DNA from: an uncultured Eubacteriales bacterium
GTDB lineage: Bacteria > Bacillota > Clostridia > Oscillospirales > CAG-272
NCBI GenBank assembly: GCA_900546695.1
Contig: URDX01000013.1
Location: 1 to 44,016, forward strand
Direction of reading: 5' to 3'
DNA length: 44,016 nt
Position 1 is the stretch's first letter. Every line of letters starts with the position of its first letter. Shown one piece after another: positions 38,338 to 44,016 of the stretch. The notes under the pieces are model-generated. The model did not search any database. It was not told where the DNA came from and was given only the letters and a program-made list of their open reading frames with translations. Both the position numbers and the translations under genes were made by a program.

Positions 38338-40095
38338 ATGGATATTTTTAATGTGCTGACCATGATAGGCGGTCTCAGCCTTTTCCTTTTCGGTATGAAT
38401 CTTATGGGTCAGGCGCTCGAGCGCCGCGCGGGCAACGGGCTCAAGTCGGTACTCGGAAAGCTGACGGGCAGCCGCATCGGCGGCCTGCTCACGGGTCTCG
38501 GCGTGACCGCGGTCATTCAGAGCTCGTCCGCGACGACCGTCATGGTCGTCGGTTTTGTAAACTCGGGGCTTATGACGCTCGGACAGTCGATAAACGTCAT
38601 AATGGGCGCAAACATCGGCACCACCGTGACCGCCTGGATACTCAGTCTTGCGGGTGTCAGCGGCGATAACGTATGGGTGCGTCTGCTCAAGCCCTCATCG
38701 TTCACGCCCGTGCTTGCCCTTGTCGGAATAGTGCTGTATATGTTCTGCAAGCGGGACAAAAAGCGCGATACGGGACTCATTCTGCTCGGCTTTGCGACCC
38801 TTATGTACGGCATGGAGACCATGACGGACGCTGTGTCGGGGCTTGGGGATGTTCCCGGCTTTCAGCAGCTGTTTCTCATGTTCTCTAACCCCATTCTCGG
38901 CGTGCTTGTCGGCGCACTGCTTACGGGTATAATCCAGTCAAGCTCCGCTTCCGTCGGTATTCTTCAGGCGCTTGCCTCAACGGACGCGGTGTCCTACGGC
39001 TCCGCAATCCCGATAATCATGGGACAGAATATCGGCACATGCGTTACCGCGCTTATCTCTTCCGTCGGCACGAATAAGAACGCGCGCCGCGCGGCACTCG
39101 TGCATCTCTCTTTCAACGTTATAGGAACGGCGGTATGGCTCACGGTTTACTGCATCATCCGCGCGCTGCTCGCGCCCGTGATACTGACCGAATCCGCATC
39201 GCTGTTCGGCATAGCCGTAATTCATTCGATATTCAACGTGCTCTGCACCGCACTCATGCTCCCGCTCGGCAGTCTGCTCGAGAAGCTTGTCTGCGTGCTC
39301 GTGCCCGACGGCAAGGGGAATGAGAAGAACGACGGTGAGAATCTGCTCGACGAGCGTCTGCTCGTTACCCCCGCGCTCGCGCTCGACCGGAGCAGAAAGG
39401 TCGCGCTCGATATGGCGGCTTCCGCTGCCCGTGCGCTGAAAAATTCGGTCCGCTGCTTCACGGGCTATACCCCCGCGCTTGCGGAGAGCATCCGCCGCGA
39501 CGAGAACGAATGCGATAAGTACGAGGATATCCTAGGCAGCTATCTCGTCAAGGTCAGCTCGACTAAGATGGGCAGCGCGGAGAGCGAGGAGGCTACCGCG
39601 ATACTTAAATCCATCGGCGACTTTGAGCGCATCTCCGACCATGCCGTCAATATTCTCGGCTCTGCGGAGGAGCTGCGCGAGAAGCACCTGACCCTGACCG
39701 AGCCCGCGCTGCGCGAATACGACGTTATCTCCGCCGCGGTATGCGAGTCGCTTGACCTCGCAGTCAGCGCATTCTCGGAGAATAATACCCTCATTGCCGC
39801 AGAGGTCGAGCCACTTGAGCAGGTCATAGACAGCCTCAAGGAGAAGCTGCGTACCCGCCATATTCTGCGCATGCAGGAGGGGCTGTGCAGCATCGAGGTC
39901 GGCTTTGTATGGTCGGATATGCTGACCAATCTTGAGCGCGTCAGCGACCATTGCTCGAATATCGCAGGCTGCGTTATAGATACCGCACAGCATAATCTCA
40001 ACACACACGAGCTGCTTCGCGCGACTAAGAAGGGCAATGCCGACTACGACCGCCGCTACGCAGAGTACGCCGAAAAGTACGCTGTCGCGGAGTGA
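38338..40095 (+). CDS. Na/phosphate cotransporter with C-terminal PhoU-like domain
   Basis: A 585-residue protein of the Na/Pi-cotransporter II family, importing phosphate with sodium. Residues 1-320 hold about eight to nine spans and the two inverted QSSS-type repeats: TAVIQSSSATTVMVVGFV near 58 and TGIIQSSSASVGILQAL near 200, plus GANIGTTVTAW and GQNIGTCVTAL. Residues about 345-565 form a cytoplasmic PhoU-like helical domain (FERISDHAVNI, LERVSDHCSNIA). ATG 38338 has only a weak AGGATTGAGAG site. Its Pho-box promoter suggests it is induced with pst under phosphate limitation. Confidence 0.93.
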   Translation: MDIFNVLTMIGGLSLFLFGMNLMGQALERRAGNGLKSVLGKLTGSRIGGLLTGLGVTAVIQSSSATTVMVVGFVNSGLMTLGQSINVIMGANIGTTVTAWILSLAGVSGDNVWVRLLKPSSFTPVLALVGIVLYMFCKRDKKRDTGLILLGFATLMYGMETMTDAVSGLGDVPGFQQLFLMFSNPILGVLVGALLTGIIQSSSASVGILQALASTDAVSYGSAIPIIMGQNIGTCVTALISSVGTNKNARRAALVHLSFNVIGTAVWLTVYCIIRALLAPVILTESASLFGIAVIHSIFNVLCTALMLPLGSLLEKLVCVLVPDGKGNEKNDGENLLDERLLVTPALALDRSRKVALDMAASAARALKNSVRCFTGYTPALAESIRRDENECDKYEDILGSYLVKVSSTKMGSAESEEATAILKSIGDFERISDHAVNILGSAEELREKHLTLTEPALREYDVISAAVCESLDLAVSAFSENNTLIAAEVEPLEQVIDSLKEKLRTRHILRMQEGLCSIEVGFVWSDMLTNLERVSDHCSNIAGCVIDTAQHNLNTHELLRATKKGNADYDRRYAEYAEKYAVAE

Positions 40096-40481
40096 CGGCG
40101 GTTATATAGCTATATGTCTAAAGGATAGATTTCGGAACAAAAGGGGGATGCTGAAAAAGCCCGGACCGAAAAAGCGAATAAGAAAACATTCAGTTTTAGT
40201 ATGACAGAAGTACCAAATAAAATCGAAAAAAACCTGACGGATTTTTCTGAAAAGAAATATTTCGCGTTTTCTGCGGCTGCCTGAGGCGGTGTGATTTTCA
40301 TTACGGTTTGCGGATACCTATGGTATGTTTGCTGCATAAATCGCATGACGCTCGTCGCGGCATGCGGCGGGTAAAATACCGCAGGGCGGGGAGCTATGCT
40401 CCCCGCCCTGCGGTTTAATGCGGTATTATGTCGCCGACGGCATTTCAACTGCCCGTGACATTATGCTTTTATTTTGCTCTG
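40096..40481. other. Gap between the cotransporter and bioY with a 16-bp hairpin terminator
   Basis: No gene. 40379-40394 (CCGCAGGGCGGGGAGC) pairs perfectly with 40398-40413 around a TAT loop, and AATACCGC/GCGGTATT words flank it. It lies between convergent genes and probably stops both transcripts, though T runs are short. The first 280 nt are A-rich with no clear signal; a GAAAAAGCGAATAA word near 40169 resembles part of the compound-hairpin element. Confidence 0.6.
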
Positions 40482-41075
40482 TCAGAGCGGCATGCGGCGG
40501 GAGATTGCTTTATTCAGCCGCAGCGCGATAAGAAACGCGAGAACGACCGATGCAACATCCTTGATAAGGAAGGGCACCGAGACGGCGAGGAACGACTGCG
40601 CGAAGGTTATCTCCGAGAGCACCGCGTACTGTGCCGAGCCCGCAAGGTGGCAGAGCATGAGTCCGACTATTCCGAGCAGCAGCGTGAGCGGGCGGCGTGA
40701 CAGACGCATTCCGAGCGCGCAGAGCAGGGTCATTGCGATAAAGCCGAAGATGAAGCCGCCGGTTTTTCCGACGAGGATGCCGAATCCTCCGCTGAAGGAT
40801 GAGAAAACGGGGGCGCCGACCGCGCCGAGCGCGATATACACGCCGATAGAAGCGAGCGCGCAGGGCAGCGGCAGGGTAAAGCCGCAGAGAGCGACCGCAA
40901 AGGTCTGGAGCGTTATCGGGATGCCGACCGGCAGCGGGATGGATATCTGCGAGCAGACCGCTGTCACTGCGGTGAATACGGCGGAAAGGGTCAGCGCCGC
41001 GGTGCGGCGGCTGATTCTTTTCTTTGTGCCTGTTGTGTCGACGGTGGAAGTTTCGTTTGTCTGTAAGAGCATCAT
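40482..41075 (-). CDS. bioY: Biotin ECF transporter substrate-binding subunit BioY
   Basis: A 197-residue integral membrane S-component with six spans. SQISIPLPVGIPITLQTFAVAL is the characteristic N-terminal BioY segment, and GAPVFSSFSGGFGILVGKTGGFIFGF is the conserved biotin-binding loop; the late FLIKDVASVVLAFLIAL helix matches. It needs the shared EcfA/A'/T module, not encoded here. AAAGGA lies upstream of ATG 41075. No BirA-type operator was identified. It is the last gene of a minus-strand cluster, 67 nt after the lipid kinase. Confidence 0.95.
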   Translation of the reverse strand: MMLLQTNETSTVDTTGTKKRISRRTAALTLSAVFTAVTAVCSQISIPLPVGIPITLQTFAVALCGFTLPLPCALASIGVYIALGAVGAPVFSSFSGGFGILVGKTGGFIFGFIAMTLLCALGMRLSRRPLTLLLGIVGLMLCHLAGSAQYAVLSEITFAQSFLAVSVPFLIKDVASVVLAFLIALRLNKAISRRMPL

Positions 41076-41142
41076 TTTGTTTTCCTTTGCTGTTTTGCCA
41101 CGTTGTTTAAATGTAGATGTCGGTGCGCCGCAGTGCGGGCGA

Positions 41143-42045
41143 TTACTTTATAAAATTAAGTGTGCGGCAGATATTGCGTACGGAGAATTCGGACGGCGCA
41201 TTTGCCATCTCTCCGTCGAGCGTCCATGCGCTCTCGTCGTCAAGGCGGAAGCATATTTCGCTCGACTGCGCACGCACGATCTCTGCTTTCGGGCTGTTCG
41301 GCGAGAGCAGAGCCTCGGCAATCTCGCGGGTATCGCGCAGATTTTTCGGCTGCTTTATGAGTATCAGCTCGAACAGACCGTCGGTCATGTCGACGCCGAT
41401 ATTATCGAGCTTTATCATCTTTGCAACGGTCGTCGAATTCGACACTGAGGCATAGATATACTCATCATCGAATATCTTTCCGTCAGCCTCTACCCGCATG
41501 TGTATCGGTCGGATGCTGCCGAGCCGCGTTATACCGTCGAGAATGTACGCAAGGTAGCCGATGGCGTTCTTGACCTTTTGCGGCGTGCGATAGGATGAGT
41601 CGGCGAATGCGCCCGTAGAGGCGACGTACGTAAAATAATTATGCTCGGACGGCTCGCCGAACACGCCGACGTCTATGCTCATTATCGACGGGTTGACGAT
41701 GCGCTCCGCTGCGAGCGAGGGCTTTGTCGGCAGCCCGAAATTGGTCGCAAAATCGTTCGTCGTTCCCGCAGGGATATATCCGAGCGGGGGGCGGCTGTCT
41801 TCGGGGAGCTGCATCAGACCGCAGACGACCTCGTGCAGAGTGCCGTCGCCGCCGCAGCATACTATTTTGTCAAACCCCGCAGCCTCGTCGAGCGCTATCT
41901 GCGTTGCGTGCCCGGGCTCGCGGGTCATTCGTACGGAAAGGTCGATATCTGCGTTGCAGAACGTGTTGCAGACCGAGTAGAAATTGTCCTTTCCGCGCAT
42001 TGTACCTGCTTTAGGATTAAGTATAAACAGCAATTTTTCCTTCAT
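41143..42045 (-). CDS. Diacylglycerol kinase family lipid kinase (YegS/DgkB type)
   Basis: A 300-residue cytosolic lipid kinase. ILNPKAGT at the N-terminus, CCGGDGTLHEVVCGL (nucleotide loop, near 63), and IPAGTTNDFA are diagnostic; TDGLFELILIK and ESAWTLDGE complete the C-terminal lobe. It probably phosphorylates diacylglycerol released during lipoteichoic acid or polymer synthesis. That fits its neighbour, the LCP protein, 81 nt upstream on the same strand. AAAGGAGAG lies 7 nt before ATG 42045. Confidence 0.93.
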   Translation of the reverse strand: MKEKLLFILNPKAGTMRGKDNFYSVCNTFCNADIDLSVRMTREPGHATQIALDEAAGFDKIVCCGGDGTLHEVVCGLMQLPEDSRPPLGYIPAGTTNDFATNFGLPTKPSLAAERIVNPSIMSIDVGVFGEPSEHNYFTYVASTGAFADSSYRTPQKVKNAIGYLAYILDGITRLGSIRPIHMRVEADGKIFDDEYIYASVSNSTTVAKMIKLDNIGVDMTDGLFELILIKQPKNLRDTREIAEALLSPNSPKAEIVRAQSSEICFRLDDESAWTLDGEMANAPSEFSVRNICRTLNFIK

Positions 42046-42126
42046 GGGGCTCTCCTTTCAGGCAGATGATGTTGTGGGGATGCCCGACGCTGCCGCGCCA
42101 CGCCGTGTCGGTGACGGGATGTCGGC

Positions 42127-43713
42127 TCAGTTGCCGCTCTCGGCTGCGCTCGGGATAACGGGCGTTTTGCCGTCAACGACCTGCGCAATGAGGTCCTTTG
42201 CGGTGCTGACGGTGCTCCCGTCGGGGACCATGACATATGCGTACAGTCCGCCGAGCGAGTAGGGCGGCTGGCTGTCGCCCGTGCCGTCGACGCTGTAGGT
42301 GGTAAACGTCCAGTCGGTGCCGGAATCAAGCTGCTCGCGGACGAGCTCCGAAACGGTGTCGTACGGGATGCTCATCTCAAAGTTACCCTTAATCTGATCG
42401 AGCAGGCTGCTGTAATTCCTGAGTATGGCCGGCGACATCATCTTGTTTGCGACCGCCTCAATGACCTTCATCTGATTTACGCCTCTGCCGCGGTCACCGC
42501 CCGATACCGCATGGCGCTCGCGCGCAAAGAAGAGCGCCGCCTCGCCCGTGAGATTTATCTCGCCTGCGGGGTAGGAGTAGTAGCGGCTCGCTTCATCCTC
42601 GAAGAAGCTTACGGTGGACTCGAAATAATTGTCGTTGTAGACGGTTATGCCGCCGAGCGCGTCGATTATCTGCTCAAAGCCGCCGAAATTGACGCGGAAA
42701 TAGTAGTTAACGTTGGTGTCGAGCAGTTTGGAGACCGTGTCCATGCTGCACTGAATGCCGTAGATGCCCGCGTGCGTGAGCTTATCCTTTGCGCCGTTTG
42801 CCTCGGGCAGCGCAAGCTCAACGTAGTAGTCGCGGGGGATGGAGATGAGCAGCACGTTCTTGGTCTTGGAGTTTATCACCGCAAGGATGTTCGAGTCGCA
42901 GCGGCTCTTTTCGACAAGGTATCCGCTGCGCGTGTCGATACCGCTCATGTAAACGGTGAAAACGCCGTCGGGATAGCCTGTGTCGGAGGGCTGTTTTATC
43001 ACGGTCTTGTCGTCGGTCTTGTCGGAGACGATGCGTACCGAATAGACCTCGCGCAGCTTAGTATCAAGCTCTTCAAAGCCCTCAACGTCCTTGATAACGT
43101 CGATATATGACGAATTGAGGAATATCGCGCCGAGCTTGCCCGAAAGCAGGTCGCTGACCATCGAGAATTTATTTTTGTACTCGGTGTAGGATATCTTCTT
43201 TCCGTCCCCGAGCGTCTTTTCGAGGTTGGCTATCGCCTTGTCGGTATTCTCGCGATCCTCCTCGCCGAGTATGCCGAAAGCATAGCTCTCGAGGTCCTGC
43301 AGGTCCTTTGCGGGGTCGTCGGTGCGGACGTAGATACCGACATGGTTGCTCAATTCACGCTTGCCGATTATATCGCGCAGGGTGTCAACGCCCTTTGTTA
43401 CCATATACGAGCCGAGCACGCAGGCGATGGCGAGCAGAATATTGAATATTATGCCGAGCGTCGGACGCAGACGGTGTCTGCCGCCGAGCGAAAGGAGGGT
43501 CAGCAGCCCGCAGAGCAGCAGAAGCACTGCGCACAGCGGGATAAAGTATTTCAGCGGAAGCAGTCCCGACGACCACAGCAGCCCGCCGAAAACGATGACC
43601 GCAAGTGCCGATATCACGGAGATTATCACGGCTGCGACGAGTCGCCTGCCCCCACCGCGTACTCTGCGGGCGGTAGCTTCGAGCTCGCCCTCCATCTGTT
43701 TATTCTCTTTCAT
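42127..43713 (-). CDS. LytR-CpsA-Psr (LCP) family protein
   Basis: A 528-residue membrane-anchored LCP phosphotransferase, which attaches anionic polymers to peptidoglycan. Three hydrophobic segments fall within about the first 110 residues (VAAVIISVISALAVIVFGG; the IPLCAVLLLLCGLLTLL area; FNILLAIACVLGSYMV). An extracellular accessory domain covers about 110-250. The LCP domain follows: RCDSNILAVINSKTKNVLLI, SIPRDYYVEL (catalytic Arg/Asp), LTHAGIYGIQCSMDTVSKLL, FGGFEQIIDALGGI, and ALFFARERHAVSGGDRGRGVNQM (substrate Arg pair). ATG 43713 has TAGGAGA upstream on the minus strand; the longer frame to 43836 has none. Confidence 0.94.
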   Translation of the reverse strand: MKENKQMEGELEATARRVRGGGRRLVAAVIISVISALAVIVFGGLLWSSGLLPLKYFIPLCAVLLLLCGLLTLLSLGGRHRLRPTLGIIFNILLAIACVLGSYMVTKGVDTLRDIIGKRELSNHVGIYVRTDDPAKDLQDLESYAFGILGEEDRENTDKAIANLEKTLGDGKKISYTEYKNKFSMVSDLLSGKLGAIFLNSSYIDVIKDVEGFEELDTKLREVYSVRIVSDKTDDKTVIKQPSDTGYPDGVFTVYMSGIDTRSGYLVEKSRCDSNILAVINSKTKNVLLISIPRDYYVELALPEANGAKDKLTHAGIYGIQCSMDTVSKLLDTNVNYYFRVNFGGFEQIIDALGGITVYNDNYFESTVSFFEDEASRYYSYPAGEINLTGEAALFFARERHAVSGGDRGRGVNQMKVIEAVANKMMSPAILRNYSSLLDQIKGNFEMSIPYDTVSELVREQLDSGTDWTFTTYSVDGTGDSQPPYSLGGLYAYVMVPDGSTVSTAKDLIAQVVDGKTPVIPSAAESGN

Positions 43714-43885
43714 TAATTTTCTCCTATTTTCGTCTGTTTGTCGGACGCGCCGTGCGGCGGCATGCGTATCGCCTGCCTGCGCCGTGCGCGGGGTCAAAAC
43801 CGTGCTCATTATATCACTGTGCGGCGGCTTTGTCAATCATCTGCCCTTTTTCGAGCCGTTTAAGTGACTTTCCGCCCGCCGTCGG
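43714..43885. other. Upstream region of the LCP gene
   Basis: A 170-nt region expected to hold the promoter of the minus-strand LCP / lipid kinase / bioY cluster. I did not find a convincing -35/-10 pair. GC-rich sequence changes to the structured repeat at 43886. Confidence 0.4.
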
Positions 43886-44016
43886 TCTGCGCTTTTTTAG
43901 CCTCACCGCATAGGGGAGAGATAAAATCGTTTGGAGTGTTCGATTTCGGCGCGCAAGGCGCACAATTGTACGTCGCGGGGCGAAATCGGGCGCAGAAAAA
44001 GCGAAAACATTAAACT
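43886..44016. repeat. Compound-hairpin intergenic element, copy 2 (cut by window end)
   Basis: 43886-43904 (TCTGCGCTTTTTTAGCCTC) is identical to the right end of copy 1 (38209-38227). 43913-43926 (GGGGAGAGATAAAA) is identical to its left end (38018-38031). Hairpin A' pairs CGATTTCG (43941-43948) with CGAAATCG (43981-43988), and GCAGAAAAAGCG follows where copy 1 has GTAGAAAAAGCGG. The element runs off the window. Confidence 0.7.

Overview
The window reads as a chromosomal piece of a GC-rich Gram-positive member of the Clostridia, probably a gut Oscillospirales relative. I infer this from protein style (RNase J, RNase R with a YwiB-type partner, BioY, an LCP protein, a membrane pyrophosphatase, PadR and TnpV cargo), strong AGGAGG-type ribosome sites, and a mobile element of a type common in gut Firmicutes. 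No rRNA, tRNA or CRISPR array was found. One AT-richer mobile element and one AT-richer two-gene operon stand out from the GC-rich backbone.

Layout. 1-1.7 kb: 3' part of a LacZ-type beta-galactosidase and its terminator. About 1.7-9.3 kb: an integrative mobilizable element with tnpV, a PadR / HAAS-SEDS membrane protein / lipoprotein / KTR cargo operon, a MobA/MobL relaxase with an oriT-like region, an excisionase and an XRE repressor expressed from divergent promoters, and a Tn916-type tyrosine integrase. 9.4-16.1 kb: YfcE-type phosphodiesterase, a sugar nucleotidyltransferase fused to a degenerate phosphomannomutase domain, two small proteins, and RNase J. 16.3-18.9 kb: AT-richer operon of a fucose/arabinose-isomerase-family protein and a class II aldolase homologue. 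19.5-23.8 kb: K+-dependent membrane pyrophosphatase, 1-phosphofructokinase, a small membrane protein. 24.4-32.5 kb: RNase R, a DUF1934 protein, M18 aminopeptidase, YbaK/EbsC deacylase, purB and purA. 32.7-40.1 kb: phosphate block pstS-pstC-pstA-pstB-phoU, pyridoxamine kinase, and a Na/phosphate cotransporter with a PhoU tail. 40.5-43.7 kb: bioY, a diacylglycerol-kinase-like lipid kinase and an LCP protein, all on the minus strand.

How the genes work together. The Pst transporter, PhoU and the Na/Pi cotransporter form one phosphate-uptake set; TTTACA-type repeats in front of both pstS and the cotransporter suggest shared PhoP control. purB and purA are adjacent steps to AMP. RNase J and RNase R are the main RNA-decay enzymes here.

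Most unusual signals. (1) Four genes (rnj, ybaK, pstA, pdxK) have a strong Shine-Dalgarno far upstream, with a hairpin between it and the start codon; folding the hairpin restores normal or near-normal spacing. (2) A compound-hairpin intergenic element occurs at 38015-38233 and again, cut by the window edge, from 43886; its stem is conserved although the arm sequences differ. (3) Several intergenic gaps hold degenerate short tandem repeats, each with its own unit. (4) The phosphomannomutase-like domain has lost its catalytic serine and metal loop. (5) The aldolase homologue appears to lack one zinc histidine. All assignments are by eye from sequence; no search or folding program was run.
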